DNA of 64,000 bases from Brevibacterium pigmentatum (GTDB lineage Bacteria > Actinomycetota > Actinomycetes > Actinomycetales > Brevibacteriaceae), in contig NZ_CP050153.1 of assembly GCF_011617465.1 (NCBI RefSeq), forward strand, positions 2,914,001 through 2,978,000, written 5' to 3'. Within the stretch, counting starts at the first letter, position 1. Every line of letters begins with the position of its first letter. The position numbers and the translations under genes were made by a program. Of this stretch, positions 9,047 to 18,238 are shown piece by piece. The notes under the pieces are model-generated. The model saw nothing but the letters and a program-made list of their open reading frames with translations. It was not told the origin of the DNA and made no database searches.

Positions 9047-10819
9047 GCCGCGACGTTTCAGTCGGCGGAGTCTCCACCGGATTCCGTGACGCACCTTGGC
9101 CGCGAGCACACGTGCCTCGTCACCTGCGGTGCGCTGCTCCACGTCGTCGAGTGCTTGAGCGCTCCGTGTCGCTTCCTCGCTCAGCGCCGCGATCTGCTTG
9201 TCGAGCTCGGCGATGCGGCCGTGCTGATGTTCGACCTCTGTGAACGCTTCGTCGCGTTCGCCTTCGAGGGCGCGCAGCTTCTCCTGCGCTCGGGTGCGGG
9301 CGTCTTCCAGGGAGCGTGCGTGTTCGCGTCGCGCCTGATCGAGATCCCGGTCGACCCGGGCCAGCGCGCGGGCCTGTTGGGCCGCGACCTCCTCGGATTC
9401 GGCGATGGCGGCGACATGGAATTCCTCAGCGCGGATGTCTTCGGCCATGCGCAGACGCGGACCGTTTGGCTGCGGGGATACGCCGGCGGTGCGCGAATCC
9501 GTGTCTTCTATGCACGGACCGGCACCGCCCCCGCCCCAGCCCGGCGACGGCGTCGTCCGGGTGCGCGGCTGCAGAGAGTCACGGATGCCGGCAAGGTTGT
9601 CCTCGGTGACTCCGGCGAATCGTGCACGGGTGTCGGCCAGATCGGCCTGCAGATCGGCGCCACCGGCATACGCATGCTCAAGCGCGGCGACCATCCGGGC
9701 AGCCAGCGCATCGGCTGCCTCGGAGTTGCTGCCCGCCTCGGTGCCGGTGCCCGGGGTCGTACCGGTGCCCGTCGCCACGCCGCTTCCAACCTCGGCGCCG
9801 GAGCCCGACGTCGCCCCGCCGCCCGACGTCGCCCCGCTGCGCATCCCCTCCGGCCCGACCGGCACCACGAACTCCGGATGCCCGATATTCTCAGCGAAAT
9901 AGCCGAGCTTCGCATGCAGATCGACGGAGATCGGAATCGAACCGACACCGAACGGAATCATCTGCGCATGCCCGCGCCCGCCGAGCACATACGGCACGGA
10001 CGCGAAGACGTCGATGCCGGAGAAGAACCCGACATCATGGCCGTACAGTCGCACCTCTTCGACTCCGGCCACCTCGGCGACAAGCCGACGGGAGACCTCC
10101 GCATCATCGGGATGGAACGGCGTGCTCAGCACTCTCCACCCCTTGCCGACGAGGATCCGAGCGGCACGGACGGTCGCCTCGTGGATGGTCTCGGCATCGT
10201 ACCCAGCCGCGATCTGCCGCGGATGGACGAGCATCTGGATGGCCACGGTCTTCTCACTCGGATCCGGTCGCCGGGCGGCCAACGGCGCGTACAGGTGATC
10301 GAGGATCGTCGTCGGACACGGCTGGAAGACGATGCGGTCCGACTCCCCCAACAGCGCGCCCATCGTCGACATGCTCCCGGTGTTGCGCAATCCGAAGAAG
10401 GCCGACTGGTCGAGCACCTGCCTCACGTGCGCGCGCATGAGGTCGTCGAACTCCGGCTGCCCGGGAAACCGGTTGTCCCCGAGCGCATAGACGATGAGGG
10501 GAATCTCGAGGCTGCGAAGAGCCTCGGGTGAGATCTTCCACTGCCACCCGGACAGCCGGTTCGGGTTCGTATCCTGCAGGAACAGTCCGCCACCGCCGAT
10601 GACGACGGCATCAGCGGTGGCATTGATTCGGGCCACCGCCGCCTCATCGACTTCGCGCCGCAGAGCCGCCGCCGAGGCGAACGTGAAGTTCGGCTCCCCA
10701 CGCGCGGAATCCGCACCGCCGAGGACCCGGAAAGCATCCCTGACGACCGGGAACAGGACTTTGTCACCGAAGTTGCCCCAGGTCGGGATGTCGAAGTGGA
10801 AGAGTCGCAGGCTCTGCAT
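9044..10819 (-). CDS. Polysaccharide pyruvyl transferase family protein with coiled-coil tail
   Basis: A CsaB/WcaK-type enzyme expected to place a ketal-linked pyruvate, or a related group, on a surface polysaccharide using PEP. The catalytic domain is residues about 1-320. It begins FDIPTWGNFGDKV, carries GGGGLFLQD (75-83) and ends with the family-typical GGRGHAQMIPFG (280-291). A Gly/Ser/Thr linker (about 322-368) follows, then an Ala/Glu/Arg-rich region of about 130 residues (455-575) that should form a coiled coil, then a basic tail ending RRLKRRG. That tail is unusual for the family and may dock the enzyme on a complex or the membrane. It is divergent from the GT2 operon and convergent with the NeuB gene. 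Confidence 0.85.
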   Translation of the reverse strand: MQSLRLFHFDIPTWGNFGDKVLFPVVRDAFRVLGGADSARGEPNFTFASAAALRREVDEAAVARINATADAVVIGGGGLFLQDTNPNRLSGWQWKISPEALRSLEIPLIVYALGDNRFPGQPEFDDLMRAHVRQVLDQSAFFGLRNTGSMSTMGALLGESDRIVFQPCPTTILDHLYAPLAARRPDPSEKTVAIQMLVHPRQIAAGYDAETIHEATVRAARILVGKGWRVLSTPFHPDDAEVSRRLVAEVAGVEEVRLYGHDVGFFSGIDVFASVPYVLGGRGHAQMIPFGVGSIPISVDLHAKLGYFAENIGHPEFVVPVGPEGMRSGATSGGGATSGSGAEVGSGVATGTGTTPGTGTEAGSNSEAADALAARMVAALEHAYAGGADLQADLADTRARFAGVTEDNLAGIRDSLQPRTRTTPSPGWGGGGAGPCIEDTDSRTAGVSPQPNGPRLRMAEDIRAEEFHVAAIAESEEVAAQQARALARVDRDLDQARREHARSLEDARTRAQEKLRALEGERDEAFTEVEHQHGRIAELDKQIAALSEEATRSAQALDDVEQRTAGDEARVLAAKVRHGIRWRLRRLKRRG

Positions 10820-10961
10820 CGGCCAAGACTAGAGGCAGGGGACGAACACCAGATGAACGTCGGCGAACATTCCCGGACACCTGCGCGCAACTTTCTGTTC
10901 TCTTCCCACCCCTACGATCGATCGGACGCGAACAGCAATCGGGATTCTGCGGAAGGACCAC

Positions 10962-11933
10962 ATGCCCCAACCAGTCGTCAGCGTCGTCATCGCGGCGAAG
11001 AACGCCGAAGAGACGATCGGCGGAAGCCTCAGAGGCCTCGTCAATCAGGGATTCGGCAAGGACGAACTCGAGGTCGTCGTCGTCAATGACGGCTCGGCCG
11101 ACGACACGGCCGGGGTGATCGCGGACTACGCCGACCGGCTCAATCTCGTCGAGATCCACAACGCGGAATCCCGTGGGGTCTCCACCGCCCGCAACGCGGC
11201 CCTCGAAGCGTCGAGCGGACGGACGATCACCTACCTCGACGCCGACGACTGGTACGCACCCGGGCACCTGCGCTCGCTCACCGACGCCATCACGGGACTC
11301 GGTGTCGACTTCGTGAAGACGAACTACCTCATCGTCAACGGCTTCAACCGGAAGCTGCGCCGGGCCCCCTGCGCGAAGCACAACACGGCGCTGAACCCAC
11401 GCGAGCACATCCTGCCCCATGATGCATCGACGATGGTCGACTTCCCGGAATGCTGGACCGGCATCTACTCCCGCTCCATGGCCGATCGCGGACTCCTCGA
11501 CTTCAACCCGGAGCTGCGCACCTGCGAGGACCGGCCCTGGACATGGCGCCACCACCTCGAAGCCGACACCTTCGCCGTCGTCGACACGGCGGGCCTGTGC
11601 TACCGGAAGGGCAGCACCACCTCGTTGACGGCGATCTTCGACGAACGGCAGCTCGACTTCATCCCGGCCTTCCGGTCGGTCTTCGCCATGCTCGAGACGA
11701 ACCCGGACAACCGCGACTTCGAGCAGAAGGCCGTGCGCAACTTCCTCTCTATCCTCTACTTCCAGATCTTCAACCGGGGTTCATCGATGTCGCGCACCGT
11801 GCGCGAGCAGCTCAACCTCGGTGCCGTGAACACCTTGAAGAACATCAGCAACGACGTCATCGACCTCGCGCTGACGAACTACGGCGAACGCCGGCTGCCC
11901 GTGATCGAACCGATCGTCAGGAGGGCCCGCTGA
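10962..11933 (+). CDS. Family 2 glycosyltransferase (GT-A)
   Basis: A soluble GT-A enzyme of 323 residues. The Rossmann-like donor domain starts VSVVIAAKNAEETI (about 6-19), has VVNDGSADDT (40-49), and carries the metal-binding DADDW at 93-97. The C-terminal third is helical and resembles enzymes of teichoic-acid-like or capsule clusters. An AAGGA ribosome-binding site precedes the ATG. It is the first gene of a four-gene operon. Its TGA overlaps the ATG of the polysialyltransferase-like gene. Donor and acceptor are unknown. Context suggests it adds a neutral sugar to, or primes, the nonulosonate polymer. Confidence 0.87.
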   Translation: MPQPVVSVVIAAKNAEETIGGSLRGLVNQGFGKDELEVVVVNDGSADDTAGVIADYADRLNLVEIHNAESRGVSTARNAALEASSGRTITYLDADDWYAPGHLRSLTDAITGLGVDFVKTNYLIVNGFNRKLRRAPCAKHNTALNPREHILPHDASTMVDFPECWTGIYSRSMADRGLLDFNPELRTCEDRPWTWRHHLEADTFAVVDTAGLCYRKGSTTSLTAIFDERQLDFIPAFRSVFAMLETNPDNRDFEQKAVRNFLSILYFQIFNRGSSMSRTVREQLNLGAVNTLKNISNDVIDLALTNYGERRLPVIEPIVRRAR

Positions 11934-13384
11934 TGACCCAGATCATCGAGATCTCCACCCAATACCAGCTCGCGAACATCTCCGCGCTCATCCGCGCTGG
12001 CCGCCTCGGTGACCAGGACGAACGTCGGATCCTCGTCGTGGCGAACAATTCCTTCGCCCCCGAACTCACCCCGGCAGCCGACGCCATGCCCGGATCGGCA
12101 GGACTGCTCGCCGATTTCGATGCTGTTGTGGATTGGAATGCCACGGTCTGGCCCAACCATCCGAAGGCCTTCGGCATCTCCGGCGAACGTGCGCCGATCA
12201 TGGAACGCGCCCTGCGCCGGGAATGGGCCATCGACGACCACGATGACCTCGAACTCATCGTCGAGTCCCTGCCCGGCCACCCTGCCGGGGCGCTCACGCA
12301 GATCTTCGCCACCGCTGACATCAGCGTCCACTCGGACGGGCTGATGAGCTACGGACCGATCCGCAATCCGCTCACCCTGCCGCAGTGGCAGCGGCTGAAG
12401 ACGATCTTCTATACGGATCTTCTGCCCGGCATCACCCCACGTCAGCTGGCCGAACATTCCCCGCAGCGCGTGGTCCTGCCGACCGCGGATCTGGCCGGAG
12501 TCATCGACGATATGACCGCCGAGGTGGCCGATGAGCTGGCGAGCGCCCGTCTCGATGCGCCGATCGAAGGCAGTGCGCTCGTCCTCGGTCAGTACCTTGC
12601 GCAGCTCGACCTCATCACGGCTGAGGAGGAGATCGATCTGCACCTGCGGATGCTCGACAAGGTCAAGGACGCAGGTCTGACCACGGTGATCTTCAAACCG
12701 CACCCGACCTCGGCGCGGACGACGATCGGTCCGCTGCGCAGGCGCAGCGAGGAACTCGGCCTCGACTTCGTGCTCGCCGACGTGCCGCTGCTGGCCGAGA
12801 TCGTCGTCTCCGCCACCCGACCCGAGCTCGTCGTCTCCTGCTTCTCGACCGGACTGGCGACCGCGAAGGGACTCTACGGCTGCGAGACAGCGGCCGTCGG
12901 CACCACCGCGCTGCTGGCCGCGCTCGCGCCGTACCAGAACAGCAACCGCATCCCGCTGACCATCATCGATGCCCTCCACTCGGGCCGGTATGCCCTGCCG
13001 GGCGACCTCGCCGAGGCGGGGCCGTCGTCCCGTGAGTCTTCCGGGTCGGGGGCGGCGGGTGCCGATGCTCAAGTCGGTGCGACGAAGGATCTCAATCCGC
13101 TCATCGATGCCGTCACCTACTGCATGCAGTCGGACTCGGCCTCCTATCTGCGGCAGAACGCGATCGAGTTCCTCGCAGGTGCTGTGGGCGGTCCCGATAT
13201 GAAGTACTTCAAGCGCAAACGCCTGACCAAGCTCGACCTGCCCGGTCAACAGGAGATCCCCTTGCACAGGAAGACCCTCAGTGCCGTCAAGCAGCGGGTG
13301 GTCTCGAAGGCGAAGCGCACCCAACACGTGCTCAAGGACCACGGCATCGCCGTCGATCCATCGAAGCTGAGAAAGAATGGCTGA
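11933..13384 (+). CDS. Polysialyltransferase-like glycosyltransferase
   Basis: A GT-B-like enzyme of 483 residues resembling the bacterial alpha-2,8-polysialyltransferase (POLYST) family. Motif positions match the bacterial sialyltransferase superfamily: an SDG at 134-136 for the acidic-acidic-Gly motif, KPHPTS at 255-260 for the HP motif, and CFSTGLAT at 303-310 for the Ser/Thr motif that binds the CMP phosphate. The last 60 residues are strongly basic (KRKRLTK, KAKRTQ) and could contact membrane phospholipids or an anionic polymer. The ATG at 11933 overlaps the upstream stop and has a CAGGAGGG SD. It overlaps the next gene by eight bases. Transfer of the CMP-activated sugar made by the upstream enzymes is the natural inference. 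Confidence 0.8.
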   Translation: MTQIIEISTQYQLANISALIRAGRLGDQDERRILVVANNSFAPELTPAADAMPGSAGLLADFDAVVDWNATVWPNHPKAFGISGERAPIMERALRREWAIDDHDDLELIVESLPGHPAGALTQIFATADISVHSDGLMSYGPIRNPLTLPQWQRLKTIFYTDLLPGITPRQLAEHSPQRVVLPTADLAGVIDDMTAEVADELASARLDAPIEGSALVLGQYLAQLDLITAEEEIDLHLRMLDKVKDAGLTTVIFKPHPTSARTTIGPLRRRSEELGLDFVLADVPLLAEIVVSATRPELVVSCFSTGLATAKGLYGCETAAVGTTALLAALAPYQNSNRIPLTIIDALHSGRYALPGDLAEAGPSSRESSGSGAAGADAQVGATKDLNPLIDAVTYCMQSDSASYLRQNAIEFLAGAVGGPDMKYFKRKRLTKLDLPGQQEIPLHRKTLSAVKQRVVSKAKRTQHVLKDHGIAVDPSKLRKNG

Positions 13385-14492
13385 ATTGCTGATGGCTGAG
13401 AAGACCAAGGCGAACTCGAAGAAGGCCAAGAAGTCGAGTGACTCGGCGGCCAAGGACGAGGCGGTCAAGAACGGTGCAGGCAAGAGCTGCGCAGGGAAGA
13501 AGAGCACCCGAATGACCTCGGTGGCCTTCGTCGAATCCCCGCTGCAGTTCCTCTCTGCACTCGAATCCCACGAGCCGACGGAGGATCTGCTCATTCGCGC
13601 CCGGGCGAGCGCGAAGGGAATGACGTCCTTCCTCGACGCCTTCGACCCGGCCTGGCTGCCGAAGAACGTCCGTCTCGAACGTGACGGGGCGAAGCCGGGA
13701 CTGCTGCGCAAGAACACCTTCGATCGGATCTACCTCGGCGATACCTGTTCGGGTGAGGTCCACAAGGCCTTGTCGCTTGCGTATCTCGAGCGCCGCATGC
13801 CCGAGGTCGTCATCCTCGACGACGGTCTGGCCACCTATTCGGCGATCGAGATCCTCGCCGCCAAGCGCGGTCCCCTCGTCCGGCCCCGGCAGAAGCTCAA
13901 GGCTTCGCGCACGGTCATGGCCGCACACGTCGCAGACCGGCTTCGCCACCTGGCGACGGTCGGCAAGCTGCGCTGGCACACTGCCCTGCCGGTGGCGAAG
14001 CCGCTGCGCAAGGCGTTCCTCAAGTCCGGTGGCGAAATCACCCGCCACCGGTTCGAGCACCTCCAGACCCTGCCCACCGGCGGCAGCCACCCACGGGACA
14101 ATCCGGTCATCGGTTCGTCCCTGGCCGCCGACGGACTCATCGACGCCTTCGCCTACCGGGCCTGGGTCGACGACATCATCGACACTCACGGATCGATCAC
14201 GTACTACCCGCATCGGCGTGAAACCGAGGAGTTCCTGGCCGACCTCGGCCGTGATGACCGGGTGCGGATCAAGCACCTCGGCCTGCCGATCGAGCTGCGT
14301 CTGATCAACCTGCCGCCGGATTCGACGATCCGCAGCCTGCCGTCGACCGCTGCGGTGTCCCTGTCCGTGCTCAATCCGGACGTGACGATCGACGTCACCG
14401 AGATCCCCGCGAAGTGGTGGACCGGTGCTTCACCCGATAGTCTGCGAAAGTCCCTCAACGCCCAGTCGGTCAAGGCAGATGACGATTCCTGA
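13377..14492 (+). CDS. Sialyltransferase-superfamily glycosyltransferase (GT52/POLYST-like)
   Basis: A 371-residue protein. The first 45 residues are Lys/Ala/Ser-rich and probably disordered, so a start at the internal ATG (residue 46, MTSVAF) is possible. The core shows ESPLQFLSALE (53-63), the acidic motif VVILDDGLATY (144-154, DDG at 148-150), YYPHRRE at 276-282 where relatives have a KPHP motif, and SLPSTAAVS (320-328). These three motifs in this order fit the bacterial sialyltransferase superfamily, although Arg replaces the usual Pro/His context. It lies between two other transferases with overlapping ends. It may add a second nonulosonate linkage or start the chain. Confidence 0.72.
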   Translation: MAELLMAEKTKANSKKAKKSSDSAAKDEAVKNGAGKSCAGKKSTRMTSVAFVESPLQFLSALESHEPTEDLLIRARASAKGMTSFLDAFDPAWLPKNVRLERDGAKPGLLRKNTFDRIYLGDTCSGEVHKALSLAYLERRMPEVVILDDGLATYSAIEILAAKRGPLVRPRQKLKASRTVMAAHVADRLRHLATVGKLRWHTALPVAKPLRKAFLKSGGEITRHRFEHLQTLPTGGSHPRDNPVIGSSLAADGLIDAFAYRAWVDDIIDTHGSITYYPHRRETEEFLADLGRDDRVRIKHLGLPIELRLINLPPDSTIRSLPSTAAVSLSVLNPDVTIDVTEIPAKWWTGASPDSLRKSLNAQSVKADDDS

Positions 14493-15921
14493 ACCAGGCG
14501 ATCCCCACTACAGCGGGCCGATGCTGCCCCCGTCGCACTCCGACGCGCCACCGCGGCCCTCTCATCTGACGGAGCGCACCCGCGCGGACGGGCCGTCCGC
14601 ACAGTCGAACTATCCGGACGGCCCGGTGCTGCCGCCTCGGCGATCGGCAGGGCTCGCCCCGATCCGCATCCTCTCGGTCTCCGACAGCGAGTCCTACCTC
14701 AAATGGGCGACCCAGCTGCTCTCCAGTCTGCCCGACGTTGAGGGGCGCGTGTTTCTCGTCGACAACCCGATCCTGCCGACCGATGAGCAGATCGACAGTG
14801 CCGTCGCCGGCACCGATTGGGAGCACCGCGAGGTCCCCGTCATCGCCCGGTCCGACCTCGCGCAGGTCATCGCCGATCACTCCCCCGATATCGTCCTCGG
14901 TGCCGCCACCGGTCCGATCGTCGCCCAGGTCTTCCTCACCGCGCACACCCGCACCGACCGGCCGGCGTTGGTCTCGGGCCTGCCGGGAATGGGTCTGCCG
15001 GCCAGCGGCAAAGGAATGAATTATCGCCGGCTGATGGATGCGTTCATCGCCCACTCCTCCGCCGAGGTGAACGCCTACACCGAGGCGAGCGCACAGTCGC
15101 AGGTCCCCTGCGAAGTCCTGTTGGCGCGCCTTCCGATGCTGCGTTCGGAGGGCATCCCGCAGCTCGCGGCACCAGCGGAACACCTCGCCGAGGAGACTCC
15201 ACCATCCGTCACCACCGCGCCCTACTCATCGGGTGCCGCACGAACCGGTGCCCCTGCGACCCCACGCACTCTGGTCTTCGCCCCGCAGGCGAAGGTCCCG
15301 GCCGAGCGAGCCGGCCGTGAGGCGATCATTGCTGCCCTGGCCGAATTCGCCGACATTCACCCGGAGTCGACGGCGATCATCAAGATGCGGTCACGCCCCG
15401 GTGAGTTCGAGACCCACCACGAGCAGCACTCCTACTTCGAGATCCTGGACGACTTCCGCACTCGCCGAGTGCCTGGAACGGAACGCATCGAGTTGGGTTA
15501 CGGTCCCCTCAGCGACTTCCTCATGGACGGCTCGGCCCTGGTCACTGTGTCCTCGACTGCGGCACTCGAATCCATCGATCAGGGCATTCCGACCCTGCTC
15601 ATCTCGGACTTCGGCTTCAACGCCGAGCTGCTCAACGAGGTCTTCGAAGGCTCCGGTGCCACCGGCACATTGGCCGATGTTGCTGCCGGGTCAATCGGAT
15701 TCCCTGACTCTGAATGGCTGGCCGAGAACTACTTCCACGCGCAAGACGGACAGCTGCGCCGAGACCTCGGACTGTTGGCCACCCGCGCACGGGCCGGTCA
15801 GCTGCCAAATCGTCGGTCGGCTTGGCTCAAGCAGAAGAGGATGCTGCTCCGTGCCGAGCTGCGCACCGTCACCCCGACCCCCGTAGTCAGCGCCTACCGC
15901 AAGCTCCGCGGCACCGCCTGA
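14479..15921 (+). CDS. DUF6716-type putative glycosyltransferase
   Basis: A GT-B-like protein of 480 residues resembling the DUF6716 family of putative glycosyltransferases in actinobacterial surface-glycan clusters. After a disordered, Pro/Ser-rich N-terminus (about 1-60) come RILSVSDSESYLKWA, the GAATGPIVAQVF and SGLPGMGLPASGKGMNYR segments, and a C-terminal half with FAPQAKVPAERAGRE, IIKMRSRPGE and VSSTAALESIDQGIPTLLI. The last is typical of donor-site loops. The preferred start is the ATG at 14479, which overlaps the previous gene by 14 bases. A GTG further upstream would force a longer overlap. It is the last gene of the operon that begins at 10962. Substrate is unknown. Confidence 0.72.
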   Translation: MTIPEPGDPHYSGPMLPPSHSDAPPRPSHLTERTRADGPSAQSNYPDGPVLPPRRSAGLAPIRILSVSDSESYLKWATQLLSSLPDVEGRVFLVDNPILPTDEQIDSAVAGTDWEHREVPVIARSDLAQVIADHSPDIVLGAATGPIVAQVFLTAHTRTDRPALVSGLPGMGLPASGKGMNYRRLMDAFIAHSSAEVNAYTEASAQSQVPCEVLLARLPMLRSEGIPQLAAPAEHLAEETPPSVTTAPYSSGAARTGAPATPRTLVFAPQAKVPAERAGREAIIAALAEFADIHPESTAIIKMRSRPGEFETHHEQHSYFEILDDFRTRRVPGTERIELGYGPLSDFLMDGSALVTVSSTAALESIDQGIPTLLISDFGFNAELLNEVFEGSGATGTLADVAAGSIGFPDSEWLAENYFHAQDGQLRRDLGLLATRARAGQLPNRRSAWLKQKRMLLRAELRTVTPTPVVSAYRKLRGTA

Positions 15922-15959
15922 GTGCCCAGGCTGGGCTATCTCGTCCCTTCGGTAGGCGA

Positions 15960-15994
15960 AATGGTCACAGAATACTGCGGAGGACGTGACCATT
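15960..15994. terminator. Inverted repeat between convergent genes
   Basis: Nine-base arms AATGGTCAC (15960-15968) and GTGACCATT (15986-15994) are separated by 17 bases. It lies in the 154-base gap between the convergent DUF6716 and GtrA-like genes, where a bidirectional terminator is expected. There is no clear U-tract, so an operator role is also possible. Confidence 0.4.
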
Positions 15995-16075
15995 CACCCC
16001 ACCTAAGCGGCAGTTTTGCGGTTGCAATCAGCCCGACGCGACAATCTCAGCCAGCAGTGCATGGGGCCGCGGTTC

Positions 16076-16588
16076 TCAGCTCCGGTCGTCGGGGACTCGG
16101 CTCGATTCCTCCATGGGCACGACCACCTCGGCGTGGGGTGATTCGTCTTTGAAGACCCACGTGCGGTAAGCGTAGAAGCGGAAGATCATCGCCAGTCCGA
16201 TGCCGATGACATTCGTCGAGATGTTGTAGGTGAGCTGGTCGCGCATATCGAGCAGGTACCACGTCACGCCGAGGGGGATGACGGTGATGATCATGCCGGC
16301 GAGGTTGACCGCGATGAACAGGACGATGCCGCGCATGTTCGAGTTCGTGGTCCGGTCGCCGTAGGTCCAGAGCTTATTGCCGATCCACACGACGATCATC
16401 GACAGAATCGTTGAGACGATCTTCGACTTGATCGGACTGCCCTCGAGGAGAGCGGGGATCGGACCGAACCCATAGGCCAGAAGGTTCGACAGGCCGACGT
16501 CGACGATATAGCCGAGCCCGCCGACGGTGAGGAACTTGAAGGCTTCCACCGCCAGGCGCCGGAGACGATCCGATAATGACTCTTTCAT
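16076..16588 (-). CDS. GtrA family membrane protein
   Basis: A 170-residue protein with four predicted membrane segments (about 17-40, 58-78, 87-108 and 118-140) in the GtrA/DPMS_TMD pattern. It opens FLTVGGLGYIVDVGLSN and ends with the RFYAYRTWVF motif typical of the family. GtrA proteins are proposed to flip or help membrane insertion of polyprenyl-phosphate-linked sugars. It is the third gene of a minus-strand set that includes a GtrB-like GT2 and a large polytopic protein, the classic three-part Gtr arrangement. The gap to the upstream gene is 21 bases. Confidence 0.9.
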   Translation of the reverse strand: MKESLSDRLRRLAVEAFKFLTVGGLGYIVDVGLSNLLAYGFGPIPALLEGSPIKSKIVSTILSMIVVWIGNKLWTYGDRTTNSNMRGIVLFIAVNLAGMIITVIPLGVTWYLLDMRDQLTYNISTNVIGIGLAMIFRFYAYRTWVFKDESPHAEVVVPMEESSRVPDDRS

Positions 16589-16609
16589 AACTGGTGCCAG
16601 TCTATGGCC

Positions 16610-18238
16610 CTAGGATTCGGACTTGCTGGAAGCCGCGCTCGGGCGGGTGGCCGCGTCCCGGTCCGGGCGACGCCACATGGCGATCGCAAGCACGGCGGCC
16701 ATGGTCAGTCCCAGTGCCGGCCAGAACGTGTACCGGAAATGGTGCTCCGGCACGATCGGGAAGTACCCGAAGACGTAGCACAGCGCCGAGGCGGCCAAGG
16801 TCGTGATCTCGGGCCAGAAGGATCGCTTGCGGACCGGTCCCCCGTGACCGCTCCGATGCGCTCGATAGGCAAGGCCGAGCAGCACCACTGCTGTCAGAGT
16901 CCAGAACCAGGGGGCGAACAGCATCGGGAATGTGCCGAGCGCGAAGTCCTCGACATACGGGCGCATGATGTAGTCGGCTTTGGGATCACCCTGCTCGATG
17001 CCGACATCCGACGCTTTGCCATTCCATTCAGCAGGCCAGTACTCGACCCCGGAGGTGAAGAAATAATAGGAGAACACAGCTGCCCGGTATTCGGCGTACC
17101 GCAGCGGGTGAGTGATGACGTGGTCGAGCCACAGCTGCTTGAGCGCGTCCTGGTGAGCGATCGGCGAGAAGTTCTCCCCGCTCTCGCCCTTGCCGAAGCA
17201 GTTCCAGTACGAATCCCAGAGCTCACCCTTCTCCAGGCACTTCTCGCGGGCAGAACTGATGTGGTCGGTGAGTTCCTTCGGGGCCCCGGACTTCTTAAGT
17301 TCGGCGTCGGGGACGGAGAACATCACATCGTCGAGGAAGATCTGCGAGATCTGGCCGGTCTTCGTCACTCCCATCTGCGAGTCGATGACAGCATCGGTGA
17401 CCTTGACACCTCCGCCGATGAGTACGAGAACGATCAGTGACGAGGCCGCCGTCAGCAGAAGCGGGCGCCCTTTCTTCGCAGAGGCCGCTGGCGGCTCTGA
17501 AGTCTCAGGTGACTCGGAGACCGTCGTGGCTGAGTCTCCAGCTCGTCCGCGACGGTGCCGCCACAGATGCACCAAGCACCATCCGCCGTAGACGGCGATC
17601 GGCACGACCGCGAACACCGCGTTCTTCCGGACTCCCACCGCGTAGACGAGGAGGACCAGCGCCGGAAGCCACAGCGGCCACGTCTTCGGGACGGAGCGAG
17701 TGATCATAATGAGGACGACGGCCAGCAGGATGGCCACGGCCATCTGTGTGTCCTTCCACAGCGTCGTCATCTGGGAGACGACCCAGGGGGTGACCATGAT
17801 GGTCGGCCCCAAGAGCGACACCCACCTCGGCGCCCCGGATCGGTGGACGAGCACACCGGTCCCCCACGCGGCCGCGGCGAGCAGGCCGACCTGCAACAGA
17901 AGCAGGCTCCCCGGGTCTCCGGTGATGTCGAGGAGGATTCCCCACACCGCGCTCATCACCGGCGGATGCCAATCGGAGTACGGAATCTCTCCAGTGGCCT
18001 GAAGGTACTGGTTGGCGATGTCGACGTTGACCCGGCCCGGCCAGAACAGACGCAGGAAGATCGCCGACCAGATCGCGGTGAGGACCCCGAGCAGCAGATC
18101 CCACAGCAGAGGTCGCTTCAGCAGAGCACGCACCGACGAGCCGGTGCGCCATGAGGAGGAGGTCAGCGGCTTCGCACTCGGCTTCGGTGAGTCAGTGCGG
18201 CGTGGCTCCGGATCATTCGTCGATTGCTGTTCGATCAT
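16610..18238 (-). CDS. Polytopic membrane protein, GT-C-like (possibly DUF6020)
   Basis: A 542-residue protein with roughly 11-12 hydrophobic segments. After a short cytoplasmic N-terminus, an extracytoplasmic loop follows the first segment and reads RVNVDIANQYLQATG, then DWHPPVMSAVW. Acidic and His residues after the first membrane span are a feature of GT-C glycosyltransferases. A large loop around residues 290-430 follows. The overall look resembles actinobacterial DUF6020 proteins, but that name is tentative. The ATG at 18238 overlaps the TGA of the upstream GT2 gene, which argues against the longer open frame. Its likely job is to use a polyprenyl-phosphate sugar made by that GT2 and flipped by GtrA. 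Confidence 0.75.
   Translation of the reverse strand: MIEQQSTNDPEPRRTDSPKPSAKPLTSSSWRTGSSVRALLKRPLLWDLLLGVLTAIWSAIFLRLFWPGRVNVDIANQYLQATGEIPYSDWHPPVMSAVWGILLDITGDPGSLLLLQVGLLAAAAWGTGVLVHRSGAPRWVSLLGPTIMVTPWVVSQMTTLWKDTQMAVAILLAVVLIMITRSVPKTWPLWLPALVLLVYAVGVRKNAVFAVVPIAVYGGWCLVHLWRHRRGRAGDSATTVSESPETSEPPAASAKKGRPLLLTAASSLIVLVLIGGGVKVTDAVIDSQMGVTKTGQISQIFLDDVMFSVPDAELKKSGAPKELTDHISSAREKCLEKGELWDSYWNCFGKGESGENFSPIAHQDALKQLWLDHVITHPLRYAEYRAAVFSYYFFTSGVEYWPAEWNGKASDVGIEQGDPKADYIMRPYVEDFALGTFPMLFAPWFWTLTAVVLLGLAYRAHRSGHGGPVRKRSFWPEITTLAASALCYVFGYFPIVPEHHFRYTFWPALGLTMAAVLAIAMWRRPDRDAATRPSAASSKSES

Noticed and set aside
11450-11932. Upstream extension of the polysialyltransferase-like frame
   Set aside because: It overlaps the GT2 gene for 480 bases in another frame. 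The ATG at 11933 has a good SD and overlaps the GT2 stop.
11879-13717. A 612-codon minus-strand frame opposite the polysialyltransferase-like gene
   Set aside because: It spans the junction of two well-supported overlapping + strand genes. High-GC shadow frame.
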